The position numbers and the translations under genes are program-made. Under the pieces are notes generated by a model. That model was not told the DNA's origin and did not search any database. It saw only the letters and a program-made list of their open reading frames with translations. Below, piece by piece: positions 8,877-16,749 of a stretch of 64,000 nt of DNA (position 1 is the first letter of the stretch; each line of letters begins with the position of its first letter). This DNA is from an uncultured Granulosicoccaceae bacterium (GTDB lineage Bacteria; Pseudomonadota; Gammaproteobacteria; Granulosicoccales; Granulosicoccaceae). The stretch is taken from positions 1 to 64,000 of the forward strand of contig CALHOU010000015.1 of the NCBI GenBank assembly GCA_938035945.1. Reading direction: 5' to 3'.

Positions 8877-9398
8877 TTATTTAGCTTGTGTTGCTGAGTT
8901 CATAGGGCGGTTTATAACGAATAGCACAATACCTAGTATCAATATTGAAACGGCAGAGTAGAACAAACGGCCGCCATCCGATTCACCCTGATGCAGCACC
9001 TTGATGCCTAGTGGCGTGAACAAGTGGAAGAATACTGCGCCTGTCATCACAGCTGATGCCATCAGACCACCAATTTGATGCCAGCGTCTACGCGTGTTTT
9101 CAGTCGCTACTGAATTGGCAGGGTCAGATTGAGTTACGCGTGATTTAATCCAAAGCAGTACCGGTGTCAGCAGCACAAGCGACGTCAGCAATTCAAATCC
9201 GCCAACGATGTAGGGCCCGAGCTGCGTAAACAATGCGCCAATGCCACTGCCTAGGAAGCCGCCCAACCAATCACCTATGGTTGAGAAGATGTGCATCGTG
9301 TCTGGGTGCTGCGTGAATTTATAGGGCAAAGAGCCGAGAAATATGTAGCACATCCACGCAACAATCACCCACGACACCAACGCGACAAGGTTTTTCAT
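8877..9398 (-). CDS. Four-helix inner-membrane protein, DoxX-like
   Basis: A 173-residue protein with four predicted membrane segments (about residues 5-22, 60-85, 108-130 and 148-165) and an early KF motif (SLPYKFTQHPDTMHIF), reminiscent of the DoxX superfamily. A soluble loop around residues 86-107 (SDPANSVATENTRRR) separates helices 2 and 3. No catalytic motif is visible and the neighbours give no functional hint. DoxX-like is a best guess from topology. Confidence 0.55.
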   Translation of the reverse strand: MKNLVALVSWVIVAWMCYIFLGSLPYKFTQHPDTMHIFSTIGDWLGGFLGSGIGALFTQLGPYIVGGFELLTSLVLLTPVLLWIKSRVTQSDPANSVATENTRRRWHQIGGLMASAVMTGAVFFHLFTPLGIKVLHQGESDGGRLFYSAVSILILGIVLFVINRPMNSATQAK

Positions 9399-9510
9399 AG
9401 ACCGTTTTCCTCAATGTAATAGCGCCAAATACTCAGATGAGAATCATGCGCAAAGTCTTTATATTGATTATACCGGTGTGTGGAAATGCGGGCACATGCC
9501 CAAAGGAATA

Positions 9511-9546
9511 AACGAGACCGCACATGTGAAAGTGTGGTCTCGTTTT
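9511..9546. terminator. Terminator hairpin downstream of flgM (possibly bidirectional)
   Basis: AACGAGACC pairs with GGTCTCGTT over nine bases, extended by ACA/TGT after a two-base bulge. T- or A-rich flanks lie on both sides. It sits between the end of flgM and the start of the DoxX-like gene, both on minus. Confidence 0.7.
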
Positions 9547-9550
9547 GAAC

Positions 9551-9835
9551 CTATTGATTGCGATCGTGTTCGATAAACTTATCAGCTACTCGAGAGGCAT
9601 CAATTTTGTACTCGCCAGCGGCGATGGCAGCTTTGATTCGAGCCACTTTTTCGGTATCAAATCGACGATTCCCATGGCGGTCATCGGTATCGAGGTCGGC
9701 ATTGTCGAGTAAGCTATTGTTTGTATCTGTAGTGGCTGCCGCGCTATCCTGCGACTTGACCTTAGCTTTGGCCAGGCGAACTTCTTCAAGATTTGTCACG
9801 TTATTAGTTCGTGATTTCTTCTCTTTCGGAATCAT
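9551..9835 (-). CDS. flgM: Anti-sigma-28 factor FlgM
   Basis: A small cytoplasmic protein of 94 residues. The C-terminal half (DTEKVARIKAAIAAGEYKID, then ASRVADKFIEHD) is the sigma-28-binding helix pattern of FlgM; the N-terminal half is polar and disordered, as expected. Two ATGs are in frame: the first (9844) directly abuts the AGAGGA ribosome site, while the second (9835) is nine bases from it, so 9835 is preferred. FlgM holds FliA until the hook is finished and FlgM is exported. It is close to fleQ and fliA here rather than beside flgA. Confidence 0.85.
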   Translation of the reverse strand: MIPKEKKSRTNNVTNLEEVRLAKAKVKSQDSAAATTDTNNSLLDNADLDTDDRHGNRRFDTEKVARIKAAIAAGEYKIDASRVADKFIEHDRNQ

Positions 9836-9985
9836 GTTGTACATCCTCTTCGAATCCGTGCTGCGCCGCGGTTTGCCACGATCACTACAGGATACATATT
9901 TATTTTTATTATTATAAGTGTCTGTCTTTTAATACCAACGCTTCAAGCGCCTATGTAACTGGTATCTCCCTGACGGACACTGACG

Positions 9986-10012
9986 GAATCGGCCTGTTTG
10001 GGAACATATGTA
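9986..10012 (-). promoter_or_regulatory. Weak sigma-28-like promoter candidate for flgM
   Basis: On the minus strand TACATATG, 11 bases, then GCCGATTC. The second box matches six of eight positions of the sigma-28 -10 consensus GCCGATAA; the first box is poor against TAAAGTTT. It lies about 150 bp before the flgM start. Confidence 0.22.
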
Positions 10013-10212
10013 ACATGCTTTTAACAATTCAGACGGGCAGTTCACAAAGCCGATCTGCTGGTGCGCCGGTATTGCAGATAGGGTCCGCTTCCGACTTCCG
10101 AATGAGACGTAGTTACGTCCAAAATGCTGCCTGTCATAAAAAAATTCTTCGTCAATTCTTTGTCTTATTCGGATCATCTTCTATCCTTTGGTGATGCAGT
10201 ACACATTTAGGT

Positions 10213-10224
10213 CGACCATGGTCG
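10213..10224. promoter_or_regulatory. 12-bp palindrome before fleQ
   Basis: CGACCATGGTCG is a perfect palindrome 13 bases ahead of the fleQ ATG and could be an operator, possibly autoregulatory. It does not resemble the FleQ box known from Pseudomonas. Confidence 0.3.
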
Positions 10225-10237
10225 GAAGAGAGCGGAA

Positions 10238-11689
10238 ATGAGCGCCAAGAAAGAAGCAAAGAAAGTATTGATAGTGGATGCGAATGCGGAAAATTCGCTT
10301 CGACTCACCCATCAACTCGAATTCATCGATCACGAGTCAAAAGTGTTGAGCTCACACGAGCTACTCGACTCGCTTGGGGATTTGGCTGATTATCAGGCCA
10401 TTTTGATCGCAAACTTCCACGGTATTGTGGAATGGGCCAAGGGTTTAACCGCCAAACATGCCGATTGTCCGCCGATGGTATTGATGTTAGGCGATCAACC
10501 AGCAGACATCAGTCAAACAGAAATAGAAGAGACCTTTATTGGTTGTTTGAAGTCTGACGTTCGTTACGGGTTGCTCTCTGACCTACTGCATCGCGCTGAT
10601 GTTCGTGGCACGGCCACCACCGTGATTAATAAAGAAGGTACGCAAAACCCAGAGCTATTTCGTAGTTTGGTAGGTAATTCACGCGCCATTGTGCGTGTGC
10701 GCAAAATGATTGACCAGGTTGCTCCAACCGAGGCAACAGTGTTGATTCTTGGTGAGTCTGGCACAGGAAAAGAGGTTGTTGCTCGTAACATTCACTATTA
10801 TTCGAATCGTAGAAATAAGCCATTTGTGCCGATTAACTGTGGTGCAATTCCAAGTGAGCTGCTTGAAAGCGAGCTGTTTGGTCACGAAAAAGGCTCGTTC
10901 ACCGGTGCGGTTGGGGCTCGTGAAGGGCGTTTTGAATTAGCCGAAGGCGGCACAATCTTCCTGGATGAAATCGGGGACATGCCACTGAACATGCAAGTCA
11001 AACTATTGCGAGTTATTCAAGAGAGATCATTCGAGCGTGTGGGTAGTAATAAGAGCATTAAGAGTGATGTTCGGCTGGTTGCCGCGACGCATAGAAACCT
11101 TGAAACCTTGATTGAAGACGGCACGTTCCGCGAAGATTTGTATTATCGATTAAATGTGTTCCCGGTTGAGATGCCGCCGCTAAACAGCCGTGCGGAAGAT
11201 TTGCCGCTGTTGGTTAATGAGCTCATCACACGTCTTGAGCATGAGAAGAAGTCCTCGGTTCGCTTAACACCTGCGGCGATGATGGCGCTGTGCAATTACG
11301 ATTGGCCTGGTAATGTGCGAGAGCTTGCAAACCTGATGGAGCGACTGACCATATTGCACCCATACGGTGTGGTTGATGTGGGTGATCTGCCACCGAAAAT
11401 GGCGCCTCACGGTCGCGTACAAAGTAGTGAAGACGCCGGTGAGGCATCAGCAATTCCATTAGTGCAGGGTATGCCCGCAGCGCAGCTTAATAACAAGCCT
11501 CGGCTGCCACGCGATGGCTTGGATTTAAAGCAGCATCTAACTGAAATTGAAATCAGTCTGATCGAACAAGCGCTGGATGAGTGTTCAGGTGTGGTTGCGC
11601 ATGCGGCCAATCGGTTGAAGATTCGTCGCACTACGTTGGTTGAGAAAATGCGTAAGTACAATATTCAACGCCCTGAAGAAGTGAGTTAG
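10238..11689 (+). CDS. fleQ: Sigma-54-dependent flagellar master regulator FleQ/FlrA
   Basis: A 483-residue activator. The N-terminal receiver-like FleQ domain (1-125) lacks the phosphorylated Asp (the position reads LIANFHG), as in FleQ. The AAA+ domain has Walker A GESGTGKE (172-179), the sigma-54 contact loop GSFTGA (219-224; the family usually has GAFTGA) and Walker B TIFLDE (239-244). A Fis-type helix-turn-helix ends the protein (about 440-483). FleQ proteins switch on class II flagellar genes with RpoN, are restrained by FleN and, in Pseudomonas, bind c-di-GMP. The GAGCGGAA before the ATG serves as ribosome site. It is followed by fleN and fliA. Confidence 0.92.
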   Translation: MSAKKEAKKVLIVDANAENSLRLTHQLEFIDHESKVLSSHELLDSLGDLADYQAILIANFHGIVEWAKGLTAKHADCPPMVLMLGDQPADISQTEIEETFIGCLKSDVRYGLLSDLLHRADVRGTATTVINKEGTQNPELFRSLVGNSRAIVRVRKMIDQVAPTEATVLILGESGTGKEVVARNIHYYSNRRNKPFVPINCGAIPSELLESELFGHEKGSFTGAVGAREGRFELAEGGTIFLDEIGDMPLNMQVKLLRVIQERSFERVGSNKSIKSDVRLVAATHRNLETLIEDGTFREDLYYRLNVFPVEMPPLNSRAEDLPLLVNELITRLEHEKKSSVRLTPAAMMALCNYDWPGNVRELANLMERLTILHPYGVVDVGDLPPKMAPHGRVQSSEDAGEASAIPLVQGMPAAQLNNKPRLPRDGLDLKQHLTEIEISLIEQALDECSGVVAHAANRLKIRRTTLVEKMRKYNIQRPEEVS

Positions 11690-11705
11690 ATCACATAAAA
11701 ATTCG

Positions 11706-11734
11706 AGCTTCGTCAACATAACGTTGACGAAGCT
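11706..11734 (+). terminator. Terminator-like hairpin after fleQ
   Basis: A perfect 12-bp stem (AGCTTCGTCAAC and its complement) with loop ATAAC, 17 bp after the fleQ stop. The following T-run is short (TTG), so termination may be partial. It separates the fleQ transcript from the fleN promoter. Confidence 0.65.
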
Positions 11735-12057
11735 TTGATGATTGATCTGATACGCCATGAATTAACCTGTAAAAGTTGTCACCAAGACGCAACGTCTTGT
11801 TGTTTTGATCAGTAAGAATCTCCCCAGTTACTCGTAAAACAAGGCGTGTTTCACATGCCAACTATAGAAATCACCTCACCGCCGTTCTCAAACTGAGGCG
11901 CGTTCCCCAAATATGATCTTCGCTACGTATAGCGCGCTGCTATGCGCTCTACGTCAATGTTCACTGGTTCAATGCTTGCACTTTGACGCTGCAGTATTGA
12001 AACGACTGTATTGATAGTCGGCCATTGGATTAGCAAGAGAAATAGAAGGTTGAACGT
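11735..12057 (+). other. Leader region before fleN
   Basis: About 320 bp without a gene. It holds the sigma-54 promoter candidate at 11965-11980 and a GTATAGCGCGCTGCTATGCG dyad just upstream of that. The 78 bases after the promoter run into an AGAAGG ribosome site for fleN. Confidence 0.5.
11965..11980 (+). promoter_or_regulatory. Sigma-54 (RpoN) promoter candidate for fleN-fliA
   Basis: TGGTTCAATGCTTGCA keeps the invariant GG and GC at the exact -24/-12 spacing and the full TTGCA of the -12 element. It lies 78 bp before the fleN start and directly downstream of the gene for the sigma-54 activator FleQ, which makes regulation by FleQ plausible. Confidence 0.55.
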
Positions 12058-12906
12058 TTGTTAAACGCACCCCAAGCGGAACACAAGCTTGTCCCAGTTC
12101 AAACTATCGCAGTTATTAGCGGTAAGGGTGGGGCTGGTAAGTCGAGTTTGGCGGTGAATCTTGCTGTGTCTTTGAGCGAGCTGGGTCGACGGGTGATTCT
12201 ATTCGATGCTGATTTTGCTAAAGGCAATATCGACAGCCTGATGAACCTGAAACCTGTGTTCAATTTGTCCCATGTGATGTCTGGTGAAAAGCAGTTACAC
12301 GAGGTGCTAATTGAAGGCCCGAGTGACGTGACGATCGTGCCGGGTGCAAATGGTGTCATGGAAATGGCGCGTATGTCACAAATCGAACACGCGGGACTCA
12401 TTGGACTGTTCAGTGATCTCGGGATCGATGCCGACACAATGGTAATAGATTGCGCGACTGGGTTATCGGATTGTGTGTTGAACAATTCACGGGCAGCAAG
12501 AGAAGTGCTTCTGGTTGTGTGCGATGAGCCAACGGCGATTAAAGATGCTTTTTCAACGATCAGTGCACTGAACAAGATGTCCGGTGTTCGACGGTTTCGC
12601 ATTGTGGCAAACCAGGTGGAATCTTCTCAACAGGGATTAGACCTATACGCCAAGTTGATGAAACACACCGAGCGGCATCTGGATGTGCTGCTTGACTACT
12701 GCGGGTCGATACCACATGACACGCAATTGCAACAATCAATAAGGGAACAGCAGGTAGTGGTGCAAGCGCACCCACGATCTGCCGCAGCGATGGCTCTTAA
12801 GAAGCTGGCTGCACGGGTGGATAAATGGCCACGACCACAGAGTCCGGGGGGACATGTGGAATTTTTCGTAGAACGGTTAATAAAAACCGAACACGAAACT
12901 CGGTGA
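12058..12906 (+). CDS. fleN: MinD-like flagellar number regulator FleN/FlhG
   Basis: A 282-residue ParA/MinD-type ATPase with a deviant Walker A SGKGGAGKSS (residues 21-30), a switch region with Asp (LFDADFAKGNID) and the VIDCATGLSD motif. In polar flagellates FleN limits flagellar number by binding FleQ and antagonising its activity. The start codon is TTG, supported by AGAAGG about seven bases upstream and by the family's usual N-terminus. flhF, which normally sits immediately upstream, is not here. fliA follows after 13 bases. A sigma-54 promoter lies upstream. Confidence 0.9.
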   Translation: MLNAPQAEHKLVPVQTIAVISGKGGAGKSSLAVNLAVSLSELGRRVILFDADFAKGNIDSLMNLKPVFNLSHVMSGEKQLHEVLIEGPSDVTIVPGANGVMEMARMSQIEHAGLIGLFSDLGIDADTMVIDCATGLSDCVLNNSRAAREVLLVVCDEPTAIKDAFSTISALNKMSGVRRFRIVANQVESSQQGLDLYAKLMKHTERHLDVLLDYCGSIPHDTQLQQSIREQQVVVQAHPRSAAAMALKKLAARVDKWPRPQSPGGHVEFFVERLIKTEHETR

Positions 12907-12919
12907 GACGACACAAATA

Positions 12920-13648
12920 ATGAATGCACATGCTATGTACAACGAGGTGGAAACCGTAGACCCTGATGGGTTGGTTGCCGCCAATGCAAATCTGGTTAAA
13001 CGTATTGCGTTTCACCTGATGAACAGATTGCCGCCTAGCGTGCAAGCTGAAGATCTTATTCAGGCTGGAATGATCGGATTGCTTGAAGCATCGCGTCACT
13101 ATGATCCTTCACAAGGTGCCAGCTTCGAAACTTACGCAGGTATTCGTGTGCGAGGAGCGATGCTCGATGAAATTCGACGCTCTGACTGGACGCCGCGTTC
13201 AGTGCACAGAAAGTCGCGTGAAGCCGCTGAAACATTGCGCAATTTAGAACAATCAACAGGCCGTGATGCCAAAGCTGCTGAAGTTGCAGAGCTTCTTGGC
13301 TTAGACATCAGTGCTTATCATTTAATTCTGACTGAAAGCTCAGCTGCTCACATTTATAGCTTTGATCAGCCAGACGAAAACACTGGGGAGACATTAGCAT
13401 TGCCACAAAGTGATGAAGCCACTCCAGGTGAACAAATAGAATATCTTTCTTTTCGTGATGCGCTTGCAGAAGCTATTAAGAATCTGCCAGAGCGTGAAAG
13501 TTTAGTGATGTCCTTGTATTACGACGAAGACTTAAACCTACGAGAGATTGGCGAGATTCTCGGTGTCAGTGAATCTCGTGTTTGCCAAATTCACGGCCAA
13601 GCATTGGTTCGCTTGAAAGCCCGTTTGGCTGAGTGGACCCAACGGTAG
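12920..13648 (+). CDS. fliA: Flagellar sigma factor 28, FliA
   Basis: A 242-residue sigma-70-family factor. Region 2 includes EDLIQAGMIGLLEASRHYDP and FETYAGIRVRGAMLDEIRRSDW; regions 3 and 4 follow, ending with the helix-turn-helix LREIGEILGVSESRVCQIHG. This spacing is diagnostic of FliA/WhiG. It transcribes late flagellar and chemotaxis genes and is held by FlgM, encoded 3 kb away. It lies in a likely operon fleN-fliA followed by the GYF-domain gene, 10 bases downstream. Confidence 0.95.
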   Translation: MNAHAMYNEVETVDPDGLVAANANLVKRIAFHLMNRLPPSVQAEDLIQAGMIGLLEASRHYDPSQGASFETYAGIRVRGAMLDEIRRSDWTPRSVHRKSREAAETLRNLEQSTGRDAKAAEVAELLGLDISAYHLILTESSAAHIYSFDQPDENTGETLALPQSDEATPGEQIEYLSFRDALAEAIKNLPERESLVMSLYYDEDLNLREIGEILGVSESRVCQIHGQALVRLKARLAEWTQR

Positions 13649-13658
13649 GGCAACGCAG

Positions 13659-14093
13659 ATGGTAACCGACGAATCTCAATGGTATGTGCAGAAAGGCTCT
13701 CGAGTTCAAGGGCCATACTCAACGCATGAAGTCGGTCGTTATTTGTTGCTTGGACGAGTTAGAAACACAGACAGAGTGAGTCGCGATGGCGAACTCTGGG
13801 AGCCGGTCACGCAAGTGCCGGAGCTCATTCCGGAAGAACTACTGGATTTAGACACTGATGTTGGTTTCCAGCGATTCGTTGATGCGCGCTCACGGGTAGA
13901 CCAGCGCAGTGCGCATAATGTTGTATCCCCAGAACGACGTACCCACCCAGACCAAATGCAAGAGCAATTGAAGGACGATTGGGCGGTGGAGCATCAGCAC
14001 GCTGCGGGCTCTGTGCTGCCGTGGTCACTGCTCGGCATCACCCTTGGTGCGCTCGGCATCGTGCTCTACCTGAATTCCACAGGTGGTGTTTAA
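13659..14093 (+). CDS. GYF-type domain protein with C-terminal membrane anchor
   Basis: A 144-residue protein. Residues 7-55 match the GYF_2 pattern (WYVQKGSRVQGPYSTHEV, then the WEPV tail), a domain that in bacteria is usually attached to membrane anchors and thought to bind proline-rich peptides. A polar linker leads to one membrane segment near the C-terminus (about 120-138, LPWSLLGITLGALGIVLYL), so the domain faces the cytoplasm. It is ten bases downstream of fliA, suggesting co-transcription and a link to flagellar or polar functions. The specific role is unknown. Confidence 0.7.
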   Translation: MVTDESQWYVQKGSRVQGPYSTHEVGRYLLLGRVRNTDRVSRDGELWEPVTQVPELIPEELLDLDTDVGFQRFVDARSRVDQRSAHNVVSPERRTHPDQMQEQLKDDWAVEHQHAAGSVLPWSLLGITLGALGIVLYLNSTGGV

Positions 14094-14193
14094 CCCCAGG
14101 CTAGCCTCTGTTGCAGCCGAATTTGCAAACCGATTCACAAAAAACGCAGATTTGGAACATCGATTGCACTGAGGTAGGTCCCTTATAGCGGAC

Positions 14194-15144
14194 GTGACCA
14201 AAATGGCGATCGTGAATGCCGAACAATCTGTTGTCACCTCATTATCGAGTGTTAAAGAGCAGCGGCTCGACCTGCAACTGCGCCAGCTCGAATTCCATGC
14301 GCTTTTGCACCGCAAGCTCAACCTTGAACTGCTACTTGAGAGCTTCATGAGTGAAGCCCAGGCGTTTGTCCGCTTCGATGGTTTGCAATATTTAGCCGGT
14401 GAGCGCGGGCGTGATTTACTCGTTGGTGATGTTCGTCAACACCGTCAGCAATTCGAACTGAAACTGGGTGATCGTTCGCTTGGTGATATCACGCTCATGC
14501 GCAGTGCTGCCTTTTCGTCTCGTGAGCAACGTGATGCAGAGCGTTTAGTGGAAAGCTTAATTTACCCGCTGGAAAATGCCTTGGAACATCATTCCGCGCT
14601 ATTGGCATCGATGACAGATAAAGCGTCGGGCGTGCATAATCAGCTAGCTCTAGAGCAGCAACTACCGCGTGAAATTCGTCTGGCCAGAAGAGCCGAGCAG
14701 CCATTAGCGGTGATGTTGTTAACGGTGGACTACCTTGAGTCGATTAGCGAGCATCATGGTAATGCTGTGGGTGAGCAGGCGTGGCAATCCGTTGCCGAGG
14801 CACTGAGCGAACGCTTACGTCAAAGCGATATTATTTTTCGTACCGAATTCGATGAATTTCTGATTATTCTGAATCACACAGATTTAGACGGCGCGCTAGC
14901 CTTGAGTGAGCGTTTGCGATCGCAAGTGGACCGCGCAGTGAGCTACGACAATGTCCAATTTGTCCTCACCGCCAGCGCTGGCATCACCGATCTGGATGAG
15001 GCCGATGACGCAGAAGCCTTGACCACAAGAGCTCGAAATGCCTTGGCTCAAGCTCGCCAAGCCGGCCGAAATCAGATCAAAGCCTTGCCTGCAAACGCAC
15101 CAGATGGCTCTGATGATTCGCCAGATGGCGGATCAGTGGCTTAA
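14194..15144 (+). CDS. GAF-like plus degenerate GGDEF domain protein
   Basis: A 316-residue cytoplasmic protein. An N-terminal part (about 25-135) resembles a GAF-type sensor fold. The C-terminal part (about 142-300) has the length and flow of a diguanylate cyclase domain, but key positions are lost: the signature reads EFDEF (218-222) instead of GGDEF, and the first metal-binding Asp of the LLLDLD strand is T177. Diguanylate cyclase activity is therefore unlikely; it may bind nucleotide or act as a scaffold. The start is GTG (14194) with an ATG three codons later. It closes the fleQ-fleN-fliA-GYF cluster, about 100 bp behind the GYF gene. Confidence 0.75.
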   Translation: MTKMAIVNAEQSVVTSLSSVKEQRLDLQLRQLEFHALLHRKLNLELLLESFMSEAQAFVRFDGLQYLAGERGRDLLVGDVRQHRQQFELKLGDRSLGDITLMRSAAFSSREQRDAERLVESLIYPLENALEHHSALLASMTDKASGVHNQLALEQQLPREIRLARRAEQPLAVMLLTVDYLESISEHHGNAVGEQAWQSVAEALSERLRQSDIIFRTEFDEFLIILNHTDLDGALALSERLRSQVDRAVSYDNVQFVLTASAGITDLDEADDAEALTTRARNALAQARQAGRNQIKALPANAPDGSDDSPDGGSVA

Positions 15145-15181
15145 TTAGCTTAAAAGCACCACACTAGGATAATCTTTCGGG

Positions 15182-15187
15182 TATAAT
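15182..15187 (+). promoter_or_regulatory. -10 box (TATAAT) of the tRNA-Glu promoter
   Basis: A perfect TATAAT about 40 bases before the tRNA. The -35 region (near 15159) is poor. A hairpin CATCAGGG/CCCTGATG (15202-15220) lies in the leader between promoter and tRNA. Confidence 0.5.
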
Positions 15188-15228
15188 CTTCGGCTCGAAG
15201 GCATCAGGGTTCCCCTGATGATTACAAC

Positions 15229-15304
15229 GTCCCCTTCGTCTAGTGGCCTAGGACACCGCCCTTTCACGGCGGTAACAGGGGTTCGAGTCCCCTAGGGGAC
15301 GCCA
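15229..15304 (+). tRNA. tRNA-Glu (anticodon TTC)
   Basis: A 76-nt cloverleaf beginning GTCCCCT and ending AGGGGAC-G-CCA, with the T-loop GGTTCGAGTCC, an anticodon stem CCGCC/GGCGG and loop CTTTCAC giving anticodon UUC. The 3' CCA is encoded. It is a single tRNA, not part of an array. No integrase or duplicated tRNA end is visible nearby. Confidence 0.97.
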
Positions 15305-15327
15305 TCTTCCAAAGATGGCGTTGTTGT
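15300..15327 (+). terminator. Terminator overlapping the tRNA 3' end
   Basis: CGCCATCTT pairs with AAGATGGCG over nine bases (15300-15308 with 15312-15320), followed by TTGTTGT. The left arm starts inside the tRNA acceptor tail, including the encoded CCA. Confidence 0.75.
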
Positions 15328-15435
15328 AGATCGAGATTCCATGCGAATTAAAGCGCTGCGCATTATTGCAGCGCATTATTATTGTCTTTTCGTATTAGCG
15401 AGTCGTGCGTGCATGCCACATCGATCAACTAAACG

Positions 15436-16650
15436 GTGAATAACCCCGAAGGAGATGCTGTAACAAGGGCGAAGCTAAACCTGCGTGCATATCTCGTACT
15501 CGCTCTTCTACTTATTGGGAATGCTGCAACATCTTCTGTGATCACGTTGATGGGGTATTACATCGTGACCGATCTGAAAATGTCGCCATGGGCTATCAGC
15601 ATTTACACCGTCATAGTTACTGTGATATCCGTTGGATTGAATAAAAGCTTTGGAAATCTCATCGATTCCGGTGTTGACGTTCGTCGTTTACTTTTTATAT
15701 CAGTATTTAGTTTTTGTTGCGCGTCAGTAATTTTAAATTTCGGCGTGGGATATCATTGGTTGATAGTGTTAGTCGCTCCATTGTTTGCATTAGCAAACTC
15801 ATCACTGTCAGTAATGTACACATTCGGTCGCTTGTACGCTGAAAGGCATCATCATGATGTACAGAGGTACAACGCATTTCTTCGAATGAATACATCAACT
15901 GGTTGGATTATTGGTCCCAGTATAGCGTTTGGTGTATTAGGTATTTGGGGCATTCAGGCAAGTTTTTTGGTCTCGCTGTTACTGGGTTTACTTTGGATGA
16001 TTGTCTGGGCAATTGCGATACCGGATGAATTTCGCCATGCAGCGAATACGACTAATAAATCGACGCTTTCCGGTTCGATTTCATTCAAGCTCCGCATAGC
16101 GGCCGTTGCATGTATGTGTTTCGCAGCTACAAACATACTGTTTACTGCCTCCATGCCAATTTATTTAATTGAAGAAGTGGGCTTGCCTGAGTTTACGCCC
16201 GGTATGTCATTTGCGATAAAGTGCATTGTTGAAATACCGGTAATCTACTGGGCAACTTACCTAGCTAAACGCTGGGGAGATCAGAACGTGCTCAAGTTTT
16301 CGGCATTACTGGGTTTAGTAGTCATGTTGTTAATGACGACAGTCAAAACAGCGCCCATGCTTGCAGCTTACGCTGTTCTCGAGGGTGTTTATTACGGTTT
16401 GTTCGCAGGTACTGCAGTGGGCTTCATGCAATCGTTTGCGAATGGTCGGATGGGGCGAGCTACGTCGATTTATATATCCAGTTTATTTGTAGGTGGGATG
16501 ATCGGCACGGTGAGCGTTGGTGTAGTGGCCAGCATCTACGGTTTCATTGGCAGTATATATTTGGCTGCCATCACGGCGTGCATGGCGTTTGTTGCCGTTA
16601 CTTGTTTAAAATACTCAATAGGCGTGCGGCATACCGAACGTAGCGAGTGA
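15436..16650 (+). CDS. MFS transporter, sugar-efflux (Set)-like
   Basis: A 404-residue inner-membrane protein with 12 hydrophobic segments, split by a polar central loop near residues 197-215 (PDEFRHAANTTNKST). The overall pattern (GYYIVTDLKMSPWAISIY, RMNTSTGWIIGPSIAFGVL) resembles the SetA/SetB sugar-efflux branch of the major facilitator superfamily. The start is taken as GTG 15436; no good ribosome site is seen, so the exact N-terminus is uncertain. It stands alone after the tRNA and converges with the RND pump genes. Confidence 0.75.
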   Translation: MNNPEGDAVTRAKLNLRAYLVLALLLIGNAATSSVITLMGYYIVTDLKMSPWAISIYTVIVTVISVGLNKSFGNLIDSGVDVRRLLFISVFSFCCASVILNFGVGYHWLIVLVAPLFALANSSLSVMYTFGRLYAERHHHDVQRYNAFLRMNTSTGWIIGPSIAFGVLGIWGIQASFLVSLLLGLLWMIVWAIAIPDEFRHAANTTNKSTLSGSISFKLRIAAVACMCFAATNILFTASMPIYLIEEVGLPEFTPGMSFAIKCIVEIPVIYWATYLAKRWGDQNVLKFSALLGLVVMLLMTTVKTAPMLAAYAVLEGVYYGLFAGTAVGFMQSFANGRMGRATSIYISSLFVGGMIGTVSVGVVASIYGFIGSIYLAAITACMAFVAVTCLKYSIGVRHTERSE

Positions 16651-16749
16651 AAGTGTTTTCGATAATTGTTGAACACCTGCGTTCCACCGGAGACGAAGCT
16701 CATCAAACCAACTTCCTGAGCGCATTGCAACCGCAACACGGTTTTATTT

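Larger units (their letters stand above)
9836..10237. other. Intergenic region between flgM and fleQ
   Basis: Divergent promoter region of about 400 bp. It contains a candidate sigma-28 site for flgM and a 12-bp palindrome before fleQ, listed separately. The open frames here have unnatural composition and no ribosome sites. No RNA gene was recognised. Confidence 0.5.

Noticed and set aside
9811-10194. 127-codon frame in the flgM-fleQ gap
   Set aside because: Cys/Ser-rich, no ribosome site, overlaps the flgM start; probably chance.
12099-12602. 167-codon frame on minus opposite fleN
   Set aside because: Shadow of a well-conserved MinD-like gene.
15229-15304. tRNA-Glu as an integration site for a genomic island
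   Set aside because: No integrase gene and no duplicated tRNA 3' end was found in the window.
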